Below are positions 13,190-22,762 of a stretch of 37,309 nucleotides of DNA, piece by piece. The first letter of the stretch is position 1, and each line of letters begins with the position of its first letter. This DNA is from an uncultured bacterium (GTDB lineage Bacteria > Planctomycetota > Phycisphaerae > Phycisphaerales > UBA1924). The notes beneath the pieces were generated by a model. It had not been told where the DNA came from and did no database searches. It saw only the letters and a program-made list of their open reading frames with translations. Made by a program: the position numbers and the translations under genes. The DNA is taken from contig CAJXXI010000003.1 of assembly GCA_913062615.1 (NCBI GenBank), positions 1 through 37,309 on the forward strand, in the 5' to 3' direction.

Positions 13190-16141
13190 ATGACAGACAC
13201 ACCAGAAAACACACCAGACAACAACACCGAGCCAGAAACAACTCCCAAGACTACAAAGAAAACCACCAAGAAGAAGACCACGAAAAAAACAACCAAGAAG
13301 CCCGTCGCCAAGAAGACCACCAAAAAGAAGGCTTCGAAGCGTGCTGCCAAGAAGACCGCCAAGAAGACCTCACGCACGAAGGTCGCCGAGACAGAAAACC
13401 AAGAGCAAGACGCTCCAGCGGTCGAGCCGATTGAGGAAGTGGTTGAATCGGCTCCAGAGATTCAAGAAGAATCCGCTCCTGAACCAGAAGCGCAAGATGA
13501 GTTTGAGCCTGAAATCGAATCTGATTCTGATTCGGAATCCGATTCAGAAGAAAAACCATCCCGGCGCCGTTCACGCACGAGCAAAAAAGCGGTTTCCAAG
13601 AAAACAACAAAGAAAACAGTAAAGAAGACCACCAAGAAGACAACTTCATCAAGGGTCAAAGCCGACAAGCCATTGCCCCAGGCCGAGATGATCATCAACT
13701 ATGTGCCCGGCGAAGAGTGCCGAATCGCGATGCTCGAAGACGGCAAGCTCGAAGAGCTCATGGTCGAACCGACCGATCGCGTCTCACGCGTAGGCAACAT
13801 CTATGTCGGTCGAGTCACCAACATCGAGCCCTCGATCCAGGCGGTATTCGTTGACTTTGGTACCGAAGAGAACGGGTTCCTCCATATCTCTGACCTGCAT
13901 CCAGAGTACTTCGCCAAAGGCGAAGAGAAAACCGAACGCGTCGGCAAAAAAACCCCACGCAAGAGCCGACCACCAGTCCAAGACTGCCTCAAGCGCGGCC
14001 AAGAGATCATCGTCCAGGTCCTCAAAGAGGGCGTGGGTACCAAAGGTCCAACGCTCACAAGCTACCTTTCGATCCCTGGTCGCTTCCTCGTCATGATGCC
14101 CGGCATGGACAAGGTCGGCGTCTCGCGCAAGGAAGAAGACGAGGACAAACGCAAAGCCGCCAAGCAAGTGCTCTCCCAACTCGATCTCCCCGAAGGATTC
14201 GGATTTATCCTCCGCACCGCCGGTTTCGATCGCAACAAGGCCGAGCTCAAACGCGACCTCTCTTACCTTGGTCGGCTCTGGAAAGACATGGAATCTCGGC
14301 GCAAGGGCGGCTCAAAGCCACGACTGCTTTATACCGAGTCCGATCTGCTCGTCCGCTCGATCCGCGACTTGCTCACCAGCGAAGTCTCGCGCGTCGTGAT
14401 CGACTCCGAGCCCGCACTCAAACGCGTCGCGCGGTTCATCAAAATCGCTGCACCGCGCTCGGGCGCAAAGCTCTCGCACTACACAGGCACCAAGCCAATC
14501 TTCCATGCCTTTGGTATCGAAACCCAAATCAACGAAATCCACGCCCGCGAAGTTGTGCTCCCATCGGGCGGGCGACTCGTCATCGACCAGACCGAAGCAC
14601 TCGTCGCCATCGATGTCAACTCGGGCAAGTCTCGCTCAGCGCGCGATGCCGAGACCAACGCATTCAGGACCAACATGGAAGCGGTCGATGCGATCTGTCG
14701 CCAGTTGCGTCTGCGCGACCTAGGCGGATTGGTCGTCAACGACATGATCGACATGCGTTTCCATTCCCACCGCAAGCAGGTCGAAGAACGATTCCACGAA
14801 CGCCTCAAACGCGATCGCGCCAAGTCGAGCACCGCGCCGATCTCAATGTTCGGGCTCCTCGAAATGACCCGCCAACGCATGCGTGGATCGATGGAGTCCC
14901 AGCACTTCGCCGACTGCCCGATGTGCCACGGACGAGGTTTGGTCAAACGTCCAGATTCGGTCGCTGCGAGCGCACTGCGCGATCTGGCAGCCCTGCTCGA
15001 TTACGATAAAGTCCACCGCGCCGAACTTGTCGTGAACCCGCGTGTCGCGAGTTCATTGCTCTCGACCAAACGCCAAAGCCTCACACGCATCGAACTTCTC
15101 TCGGGCAAAATGCTCGATGTCCGCGTGTCCGAATCGCTCCCGATCGACCGCGTCTCGTTCTACGCCTACGACGCATCAGGCGCCGATCTGGCCATCGACA
15201 AACTCAAACCCGCTAAACGCGCCGAACCAAGCGTGGTCATCTGGCGTGACGAAAGCTCCGCCGACGGCTCATGGGCGATGGACCCGCTCGACGAAGTCGA
15301 CGAAACCACAGTCCACAAACTCGCCGAGGAAATCGCACGAAAAGCCGAAGAAGCTGAACATGTGCAACTCCCCGTCGAAGGTGATCTAGATGACGACGGC
15401 GAACCATTCAAGAAAAAGCGCCGCCGCCGCCGTGGCGGGCGTGGACGCGGACGGTCTGGCGAATCAACCGATTCAGAAGATTCAAACGACACGACCGAAT
15501 CGACCGAATCGAGAGATTCGAAAGAACAATCAGAAGATCGTCCTGTCGAACTCGATGAGAACGGCGAGCCGATCAAGAAGAAGCGTCGTCGCCGTCGTCG
15601 CGGCGGGCGCGGTCGTTCAGGCGAATCCGACAACAACCAAGATTCAAACCAAGATTCAAATCGTGATTCAAACCGAGATTCCAATCAAGAATCAGAACAA
15701 GAATCGAACACCGATACGGATTCTTCGCCAGCAGAAGCTCGCGAAGACCAATCCGATGATCGCTCAGACTCCTCGCCGCGTCCTCGCCGACGCCCACGGC
15801 GCCGACCAGCGCGTGGTGAGGCAGCAGCCGAAGAATCTAGTGGTGAATCATCGGGTCAGGCAGAAACCAAAGAAGACACCAAGCCCGAAACCGATCGTGT
15901 CACCGAGCCAAAGCCCGAACGCAAACCGCGCCGACACTCGCGATCGAACAAGCCGGTTGCCCAACAAGCAGACAAGCCAGAAGCCGCAGCGGCTTCGAGC
16001 AAGTCACCGAGCAAGTCACCGAGTAAGCCATCGAGCAAGCCGGCGAGCGAAGCCGACAAGCCCAAGCCTCGGCGCGGGCTCTACTCCAACTCCCGTCGTG
16101 TGCTCTCGGCGAGTGAACTCGCTCGGCTTGGTTTAGAATAA
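13190..16141 (+). CDS. rne: Ribonuclease E/G family protein with Lys-rich N-terminal tail and Arg-rich/acidic C-terminal tail
   Basis: S1 segment NIYVGRVTNIEPSIQAVFVDFGTEENGFLHISDL; REVVLPSGGRLVIDQTEALVAIDVNSGKS; RQLRLRDLGGLVVNDMIDM; FGLLEMTRQRM; Zn-link CPMCHGRG. The assignment rne versus rng is not separable by eye. Confidence 0.95.
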   Translation: MTDTPENTPDNNTEPETTPKTTKKTTKKKTTKKTTKKPVAKKTTKKKASKRAAKKTAKKTSRTKVAETENQEQDAPAVEPIEEVVESAPEIQEESAPEPEAQDEFEPEIESDSDSESDSEEKPSRRRSRTSKKAVSKKTTKKTVKKTTKKTTSSRVKADKPLPQAEMIINYVPGEECRIAMLEDGKLEELMVEPTDRVSRVGNIYVGRVTNIEPSIQAVFVDFGTEENGFLHISDLHPEYFAKGEEKTERVGKKTPRKSRPPVQDCLKRGQEIIVQVLKEGVGTKGPTLTSYLSIPGRFLVMMPGMDKVGVSRKEEDEDKRKAAKQVLSQLDLPEGFGFILRTAGFDRNKAELKRDLSYLGRLWKDMESRRKGGSKPRLLYTESDLLVRSIRDLLTSEVSRVVIDSEPALKRVARFIKIAAPRSGAKLSHYTGTKPIFHAFGIETQINEIHAREVVLPSGGRLVIDQTEALVAIDVNSGKSRSARDAETNAFRTNMEAVDAICRQLRLRDLGGLVVNDMIDMRFHSHRKQVEERFHERLKRDRAKSSTAPISMFGLLEMTRQRMRGSMESQHFADCPMCHGRGLVKRPDSVAASALRDLAALLDYDKVHRAELVVNPRVASSLLSTKRQSLTRIELLSGKMLDVRVSESLPIDRVSFYAYDASGADLAIDKLKPAKRAEPSVVIWRDESSADGSWAMDPLDEVDETTVHKLAEEIARKAEEAEHVQLPVEGDLDDDGEPFKKKRRRRRGGRGRGRSGESTDSEDSNDTTESTESRDSKEQSEDRPVELDENGEPIKKKRRRRRRGGRGRSGESDNNQDSNQDSNRDSNRDSNQESEQESNTDTDSSPAEAREDQSDDRSDSSPRPRRRPRRRPARGEAAAEESSGESSGQAETKEDTKPETDRVTEPKPERKPRRHSRSNKPVAQQADKPEAAAASSKSPSKSPSKPSSKPASEADKPKPRRGLYSNSRRVLSASELARLGLE

Positions 16142-16165
16142 CCTGCGACTAGGTAAAGGATTCGC

Positions 16166-17404
16166 GTGGGCACCAACGCCGCCAACCCGTCTTCAACCAA
16201 GCGTGTGCTCATCCTCGGGTCCACCGGCTCGATCGGTGTGCAAACCATCGAAGTCATCGAGCACCTCAACGCCCTTTATTCAAAGGGGAAAACGCCAACT
16301 CGCTACGAAGTGGTGGGGTTGGCTGCGGGGTCAAAGCACGAGCATCTCATCACCCAGGCAAACAAGCTCGGGGTGCGCGATCTCGCATTGATGCAATCGT
16401 GTGGCGACATTGACCAGGCCGGATTCAACTTGCGAATCGGGAAAAACGCTGCCCGACAACTCGTCGAGGAGGTGCCCTGCGATCTAGTCGTCGGGGCAAT
16501 CGTCGGGGTCGCCGGGCTGGATTCTGTTCTCCGCGCTGTCCAGCTCGGCATCGATGTTGCGCTCGCCAACAAAGAGACCTTGGTCGCGGCCGGGGCATTG
16601 GTGATCGAGGCGGCGCAGCAATCAGGCGCCAAGCTGTTTCCTGTCGATTCTGAACACGCAGGCGTGTGGCAGTGTTTTCAATCTGTGTCTGGCACAGAGT
16701 ATTGCCCGCCGATGCCCGCGCCAGATTCGATCGATCGCGTCATCCTCACCGCATCCGGCGGCCCATTCCGACAACACACACGCGAGCAAATCAACAATGC
16801 CTCGCTCGCCGACGCGCTCAATCATCCCAACTGGTCGATGGGTGCGAAGGTGACAATCGACAGCGCAACGCTGATGAACAAAGCCCTCGAACTCATCGAA
16901 GCCCATTGGCTCTTCGGGCTCGATGCCGACCACTTGGGCGCGGTGATTCATCCGCAATCGATCGTTCACGCGATGATCGAATGCTGCGACGGCTCGGTCA
17001 TCACCCAGATGGGCGCGCACGATATGAGAGCACCGATACAGCACGCGTTGTGCTTTCCGAATCGATCGAGTGCATGCTCCTCAAGGCTCGATGTGACCAA
17101 GCTCGGACAGCTCGATTTCATCGAAATCGAAAACGAACGTTTTCCAGCGATCAATCTGGCGATGAATGCAATCACAGCTGGAGGCTCCGCCGGGACAATG
17201 CTCAACGCGGCCAACGAGCAAGCCGTGCTCGCGTTCATGGATGGGCGACTCGCCTTCGGGCAGATTGACCGTTGTGTCGAATCGGCAATGAACGAACTCA
17301 CCATATCACCGATCAAAGACATCGACGATGTCTACCGAGCCGACGCAGTTGCTCGCGAGTGTGTCGAACGGAAGTGCGCCACGAAAGCGGGGGGGGGCGC
17401 ATGA
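16166..17404 (+). CDS. dxr: 1-deoxy-D-xylulose 5-phosphate reductoisomerase
   Basis: GSTGSIGVQTIEVIE nucleotide-binding motif, ALANKETLVAAG, PVDSEHAGVWQCF, LTASGGPFR, NHPNWSMGAKVTIDSATLMNKALELIEAHWLF. GTG start with aaagga upstream. Confidence 0.98.
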   Translation: MGTNAANPSSTKRVLILGSTGSIGVQTIEVIEHLNALYSKGKTPTRYEVVGLAAGSKHEHLITQANKLGVRDLALMQSCGDIDQAGFNLRIGKNAARQLVEEVPCDLVVGAIVGVAGLDSVLRAVQLGIDVALANKETLVAAGALVIEAAQQSGAKLFPVDSEHAGVWQCFQSVSGTEYCPPMPAPDSIDRVILTASGGPFRQHTREQINNASLADALNHPNWSMGAKVTIDSATLMNKALELIEAHWLFGLDADHLGAVIHPQSIVHAMIECCDGSVITQMGAHDMRAPIQHALCFPNRSSACSSRLDVTKLGQLDFIEIENERFPAINLAMNAITAGGSAGTMLNAANEQAVLAFMDGRLAFGQIDRCVESAMNELTISPIKDIDDVYRADAVARECVERKCATKAGGGA

Positions 17405-19236
17405 GTAAGTCTTCCAAACATTTTCAACCAAAAAAACCAAGTATCACCCCAGCCCAACACGCCCGTGTCCGCGAGCAACTCACCGAGATTCTCAAGCAGA
17501 TCGCTGCCGGCCAACTCGATCGCGTCGCTTCGCCGATCACCCAACTCGTGCGTAAATACCCCACGCTCGCCGAGGTCAATCATGTCGCCTCTGGATTCTA
17601 TTCTCAAACAGGAAAACGCGATCAAGCGTTCTACTACGCCCAGCGTGCTGCCGAGATTGATCCAACGATCGCCGAGTATCACAGTGCGCTCGGGACGCTC
17701 AATGTTCAGGCGGGCGAACACAAGCAGGCAGTTGTACACCTCCAAAGAGCGTTCGAGATCAATCCTGATTTTCATCAAGCCTTAGGCACGCTCGGCGTGT
17801 CCTATATGGCGATCGGTCAAATCGCCAAAGCAAAGCGCACGCTCGATCAATCCATCGAGCGCTTCCCCGATGACCCAGAAGCCATGATGAACCGTGCATT
17901 GCTCGAATCGGATATCGCCAATGCGCACAACGCGGTCGAGCTGATGCACAAAGCAATCGCTCGTTTTCCTGACAATCCAATTTTGCACGACAGCATCGCC
18001 ATGTTTTCCTGCTACGACGACCAGCTCACTCCAGAGCAGGTTTACGAAATTCATCAAGCCTTCGGCAGATGCGTCCAATCCCGTGTCCGTACCCCAAGGT
18101 CCTATCCAAACACGCCAGAGCCAACCAAACGAATCCGCGTTGGATTTGTCTCCTCAGATTTTAAAACACACTCGATCGCTTACTTTATCGAACCAATCTT
18201 CGAGCACATCGATCACAACCGATTCGAGCTCTGTGTTTATCACACAAGCACGCATATCGATTCGATGACATCAAAGCTCAAAGCCCACGCAGACCTCTGG
18301 CGATCGTGCACATCAGGAATCGCCGCGACACACAAACAAATCGTTCAGGATCGCGTCGACATCCTCATCGAACTCAACGGCCACTTCGCATCCAACGCCC
18401 TGCCGATATTTGCAGCCAAACCAGCCCCGGTATCCGTCTCGATGATTGGCTACGCCAACACCACCGGGCTCGAATCCATCACCGCACGATTGGTCGATGC
18501 GATCACCGATCCAGAACCTTCAGCAGACAGGTTCGCTACCGAACAACTCGTCCGCGTTGAAGATTGCTTCTTGTGCTATCGCCCGCCGAAGGATTTGCCA
18601 GCGATCGAGCCATCAACCAATACCCGCCCGTTCACCTTTGGGTCATTCAACGACCTGCGAAAAATGTCTCCGAGCACACTGCGCACATGGGCAACGATCC
18701 TCAAGGAAAACCCAGAGACCCAGTTGGTGCTCAAGACATCGCGCCTCGCAGAGCAAGAAGTTTGCGACGATCTCAACTCTCGGTTTGAATCGCTCGGCGT
18801 GGAACCATCGCGTATCAAACTCCTGGGCAGAACCCCAACAACACGCGATCACCTCGCGCTGTACAATACCATCGATTGCTCCCTCGACACCTTCCCATAC
18901 ACCGGCACAACCACCACCTGCGAATCACTCGCGATGGGTGTCCCGATGCTGACGCTCATGGGCAACGCACACGCCGGGCGCGTGAGCGCATCGTTGCTCT
19001 GTGCAATCGGTCGATCTGATCTCGTTGCACCCGACGAACAAGCCTACATCGATCTCGCGACCAAACACGCACAGGCAGGTTTGCGATCACTCGAAGATCG
19101 TCAAACGCTCCAGAGCCAACTCAACAACTCGGTCCTCACCGACGAAGCGGGCTACACCAAAAAGATCGAATCAATCTTCGCTTCGCTCTGGAAAACATGG
19201 TGCGATAAACACACCAACACGGAGTCAAGACAATGA
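17401..19236 (+). CDS. TPR protein with O-GlcNAc transferase/SPINDLY-like glycosyltransferase domain (GT41-like)
   Basis: TPR-like helical repeats, then RIRVGFVSSDFKTHSIAYFIEPIFEHID, DRVDILIELNGHF, AKPAPVSVSMIGYANTTGL, FGSFNDLRKMSPSTLRTWATIL, DCSLDTFPYTGTTTTCESLAMGVPMLTLMG. ATGA overlap with dxr. Confidence 0.92.
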   Translation: MSKSSKHFQPKKPSITPAQHARVREQLTEILKQIAAGQLDRVASPITQLVRKYPTLAEVNHVASGFYSQTGKRDQAFYYAQRAAEIDPTIAEYHSALGTLNVQAGEHKQAVVHLQRAFEINPDFHQALGTLGVSYMAIGQIAKAKRTLDQSIERFPDDPEAMMNRALLESDIANAHNAVELMHKAIARFPDNPILHDSIAMFSCYDDQLTPEQVYEIHQAFGRCVQSRVRTPRSYPNTPEPTKRIRVGFVSSDFKTHSIAYFIEPIFEHIDHNRFELCVYHTSTHIDSMTSKLKAHADLWRSCTSGIAATHKQIVQDRVDILIELNGHFASNALPIFAAKPAPVSVSMIGYANTTGLESITARLVDAITDPEPSADRFATEQLVRVEDCFLCYRPPKDLPAIEPSTNTRPFTFGSFNDLRKMSPSTLRTWATILKENPETQLVLKTSRLAEQEVCDDLNSRFESLGVEPSRIKLLGRTPTTRDHLALYNTIDCSLDTFPYTGTTTTCESLAMGVPMLTLMGNAHAGRVSASLLCAIGRSDLVAPDEQAYIDLATKHAQAGLRSLEDRQTLQSQLNNSVLTDEAGYTKKIESIFASLWKTWCDKHTNTESRQ

Positions 19237-20015
19237 GCATCGTCTGGATCGCATCCTACCCAAAGAGCGGCAACACCTGGATCCGCTTCATGCTCTACTC
19301 CGCGCTCTATGGCCCCCCAAAATACTCGGGCGATGTCCCCACAAAGATCCCCGATCTCCACCGCAAACTCCCCTTCGTGAAACCAGAATCCGGCCCGGTA
19401 TACATCAAATCACACTTCCAACTCACCGATAAACACCCACAGCTCAACGACACACTCAAAGCAATCCACATCATCCGAAACCCACGCGATGTGATGCTCA
19501 GCGCCCTCCATTACCATGTCCTCACCAACAAAGATCCAGCGGAGTTGGCAAAGGAATCGTTCATTAAATCATTCCTTCAAGTTGGAGGCGATCTCCATTG
19601 GAAAACCATGGGCTTCGGCACCTGGGCTTCCCACGCACGAACATGGCGATCAACCACACTGTTTCCAGTGCTCCCGATGCGCTACGAAGAACTCAAAGCC
19701 GACCCGCGGGCCCAACTCGTCCGCATGCTCTCGTTCCTCGAAGTTTCTCGCACAGACGAACAAGTTGACCAAGCGGTCAAAGCCAGCTCATTCGATTCGA
19801 TGAAAGCGCTCGAGATCAGAGAAAAACAAGCCAACAAAGGCAACGAAAACGCCAAGCACATCTTCGTGGGCACCAAGAACGCCACACGCAAAGGCGTCTA
19901 CTTCATGAACCAAGGTAAATCCAATCAATCCCTCGATCAACTCATCCCAGGGCTCGACGAAAAGTTCAACAAGTACTTCAAAGAAGCCCTCGAAGAGTTC
20001 GGCTACGCATCATAA
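19233..20015 (+). CDS. Sulfotransferase domain protein
   Basis: IASYPKSGNTWIRFMLYSALY (PAPS 5'-phosphosulfate loop) and IHIIRNPRDVMLSALHYH. ATGA overlap with the upstream gene. Confidence 0.92.
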   Translation: MSIVWIASYPKSGNTWIRFMLYSALYGPPKYSGDVPTKIPDLHRKLPFVKPESGPVYIKSHFQLTDKHPQLNDTLKAIHIIRNPRDVMLSALHYHVLTNKDPAELAKESFIKSFLQVGGDLHWKTMGFGTWASHARTWRSTTLFPVLPMRYEELKADPRAQLVRMLSFLEVSRTDEQVDQAVKASSFDSMKALEIREKQANKGNENAKHIFVGTKNATRKGVYFMNQGKSNQSLDQLIPGLDEKFNKYFKEALEEFGYAS

Positions 20016-20806
20016 CCCATCAGCTCGCATGCACGCTGATAATCCTCATTCTTCCGGAACGCATCAAGCAGCGCATCGTCTATTGGTTTGCGTTCAAACG
20101 ACTCAATAGTCTTGAGTGTCGAACCCCGCCCGAGTTGAACATGGGTGTCGCCGGTGATTGTGGTGTACGCCTGCCACTTGGTGCTGTATGAGGCATCAAA
20201 CTTCAGATCAAGATCGTTGCAGATCGATTCAAGCACACCATCAGGGTCTTTCGTAAAATCTTCATACCGATAGAACCCGTGCTCGCTGGCATACTCAGCA
20301 AGCCGACGGCACCCAAGCAGGTACGCGTCGAAGTCGAGTTTTTGTGCAACGCTATCAAGTTGTATCAACGATAAATATTGATCAACCGGGTGTCGAACGG
20401 TCGTGACCACTTTGAGTTCATACGCTCCTTCAAGCGCATCGCTGAGCGCGAAGCCAAACTCTGGTTTCGCATACGGCACGCCGATGTAGTCCAGATGCGA
20501 CCAGTCCCGAAGCACGAGCGTCTCACCTTTTCCGCTCGCTCGCGTCTCGCACAACGACACAAACTGAAGCATGTTCGGCGGGCGGATCTTCCATCTCAAT
20601 ATGTCTTTGGTATTGATCAGGCCAAACCACTGCTGGGCCTGCCTCATCGGTGCGGTTGTTTTGAGATCGCCCGGATGAATCTCCGAGATCAGCGCCACAT
20701 TCTCCATGCACCCGATGCACTTGCCCACAAGGGTGCCGCCGGATCGTGCGAGGTTGCGCACAATCCGGATCACAGGCTTACGAGATGCTCGCTTAGCCAT
20801 CATCAA
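20003..20806 (-). CDS. Sulfotransferase-like P-loop protein
   Basis: NLARSGGTLVGKCIGCM P-loop, VVTTVRHPVDQYLSLIQ, YRYEDFTKDPDGVLESICNDLDL. Convergent 13-nt overlap with the previous CDS. Confidence 0.75.
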   Translation of the reverse strand: MMMAKRASRKPVIRIVRNLARSGGTLVGKCIGCMENVALISEIHPGDLKTTAPMRQAQQWFGLINTKDILRWKIRPPNMLQFVSLCETRASGKGETLVLRDWSHLDYIGVPYAKPEFGFALSDALEGAYELKVVTTVRHPVDQYLSLIQLDSVAQKLDFDAYLLGCRRLAEYASEHGFYRYEDFTKDPDGVLESICNDLDLKFDASYSTKWQAYTTITGDTHVQLGRGSTLKTIESFERKPIDDALLDAFRKNEDYQRACELMGYDA

Positions 20807-21801
20807 GAGTTCGCAACTCCCTCATGCTCTCGCATCCACGCCCACTGCAACGCAAGCCCATCGCGAATCGAAGTTGTAGGCCGATACCCGAGCTCACCGA
20901 GCGAGCGTTCGAGGTCCGCCCATGTCCGCTCTACATCGCCCGGCTGCATCCCCATCTCTTTGATCTTGGGTTCTTTGCCAACTACTTCGCCAATCGTTGC
21001 GATCATCTCGTTGAGCGAGATCGGATGATTCCCCCCAAGGTTCCACACCCGATACCCATGCGCATCAATCCGCCGATATGATTCGATAATCCCCGAGACA
21101 ATATCATCAACAAAGGTATAGTCTCGGCTCGTAGTCCCATCGCCAAAGCGATTGATCGTCTCGCCCTGGCTCACCAACGAGAGAAACAAACTCATCGCCA
21201 AATCCGGTCGCTGGCGAGGCCCAAAGACCGTAAAGAACCGCAGCATCCCGATCGGCAATCCACTCAGGTGATGATGCGCGTGGGCGATGAGCTCGCAGCT
21301 CACCTTCGTCGCAGCATACGGCGAGATCGGATGATTCACCTCATCCGTCTCCGCGAATGGTACCTTCGAGTTATTCCCATACACCGAACTCGACGACGCG
21401 CACACCGCCCGCTTGCATCCAGCATTCGACGCTGCGCTCAAGACCGATTGTGTGCCGAGAATATTCGTCTGCGCATACCCAACCGGATCAGGAATACTCG
21501 GACGAACCCCCGCCTTGGCTGCCAGATGAATCACCCCGGTTGCGTTCACCGCGTTCATCGCGTCTTCAAGCGATCCCTGATCGCAGATGTCGAGTTCGCG
21601 AAACGCAAACCGGTCATCCGCATCGCTGTCGTTGATCGCTTGCAGGTTGTGTTCCTTGCGGCTGCGCGAATAGAACGGGTCAAAGTTGTCTACACCCATC
21701 ACCGTCGCACCCCGCGCGAGCAGTGCTTGGCAAAGGTGCGAGCCGATAAAGCCGGCGGATCCGGTGACCAAAATGTGTTCGTTGCTCAACATAAAAACCA
21801 A
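20803..21801 (-). CDS. NAD-dependent epimerase/dehydratase (UDP-glucuronate 4-epimerase-like)
   Basis: ILVTGSAGFIGSHLCQALLARGATVMGVDNFDPFYSRSRKEHNL, HLAAKAGVRPSI, SSSSVYGNNSKVPFAE, YAATKVSCE. The start may be the internal ATG at 21792. Confidence 0.95.
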   Translation of the reverse strand: MVFMLSNEHILVTGSAGFIGSHLCQALLARGATVMGVDNFDPFYSRSRKEHNLQAINDSDADDRFAFRELDICDQGSLEDAMNAVNATGVIHLAAKAGVRPSIPDPVGYAQTNILGTQSVLSAASNAGCKRAVCASSSSVYGNNSKVPFAETDEVNHPISPYAATKVSCELIAHAHHHLSGLPIGMLRFFTVFGPRQRPDLAMSLFLSLVSQGETINRFGDGTTSRDYTFVDDIVSGIIESYRRIDAHGYRVWNLGGNHPISLNEMIATIGEVVGKEPKIKEMGMQPGDVERTWADLERSLGELGYRPTTSIRDGLALQWAWMREHEGVANS

Positions 21802-21873
21802 ACTCGTGTACTCGTTGCCGACAATCTAGATCGGATCATATTGGCATTTCATTCCCATAAAGAACCAGCCCAT

Positions 21874-21910
21874 AAAAAAAGCAGGGCGCCATGTTTCCAC
21901 GGCGCCCCGC
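21874..21910 (-). terminator. Intrinsic terminator-like hairpin upstream of the epimerase gene (orphan terminator or leader attenuator)
   Basis: Minus strand: gcggggcgcc-gtggaaacat-ggcgccctgc followed by ttttttt. 9 of 10 stem positions pair. Lies ~70 nt 5' of the epimerase start on the same strand. Confidence 0.7.
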
Positions 21911-22186
21911 TGGAGGAGAGAGAGATATATGTAATGTACAAAATTTTCCAATCTCAAGTCAAAAGATCAGTATTTTGACCCCAAAGATCACCTAAATTGA
22001 AGCAAAAGATCGATGTACGCCCGTTGTTCGTGTCCTTTTCTGCGCCAGCTTTGTGGATATTCATGTTGGCTTCCCCCCCAAATCACGATAAAGTATGAGT
22101 CAGTCAAGACATCGCTTTGGTTATTTGTCCGTGCAAGGGCACCAATACGATCCCAACGACCACCAGAACGTGACACCTCCGCCCCC

Positions 22187-22762
22187 ATGCACAAGCAAGC
22201 AACGCAAGCAGAACCTACCGAGCCAGATCAACCTCCCCCCGCTGATCAACCATCTACCTCGATCACGGTCGAACTCTTCGACGCGCTCTCGCTCATTGAT
22301 AACCACACCAGAACAACGCTCGCTGATCTCGCGTCGCGCGCACTCGCCCAGCTCCCCAACCAAGGGCAGGTCCGCGTGAGCATCGTCAACGACGAACGCA
22401 TGAGCAGTGCGCACGAACAGTTCTCAGGCATCACAGGAACCACCGATGTCCTGACCTTTGATCTTGCGCCCGAGACCAAAACCTTCGATCAAAAAATACT
22501 CGATACCGACCTCACCATCTGCTTCGACGAAGCAATGCGCCAAGCAGCCGCACTCAACCACCCCGTCGAGCACGAGCTCCTCCTCTACATCATCCACGGC
22601 ACACTCCACTGCCTGGGATACAACGACCACGACGATGACGAGTATCAACGCATGCACACTAAAGAAGACCAACTCCTCGCCGCCCTCGACATCGCGCCAA
22701 CCTTCTACAAGCCAGCCTTCAACAAAGAGAACACATCAACGCAACCGGAGAACGAATCATGA
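22187..22762 (+). CDS. ybeY: Endoribonuclease/rRNA maturation factor YbeY
   Basis: Metal motif IIHGTLHCLGYNDHDDDEYQRMHTKED (HxxxHxxxxxH). The start is more plausible at 22187 than at 22013. Confidence 0.93.
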   Translation: MHKQATQAEPTEPDQPPPADQPSTSITVELFDALSLIDNHTRTTLADLASRALAQLPNQGQVRVSIVNDERMSSAHEQFSGITGTTDVLTFDLAPETKTFDQKILDTDLTICFDEAMRQAAALNHPVEHELLLYIIHGTLHCLGYNDHDDDEYQRMHTKEDQLLAALDIAPTFYKPAFNKENTSTQPENES

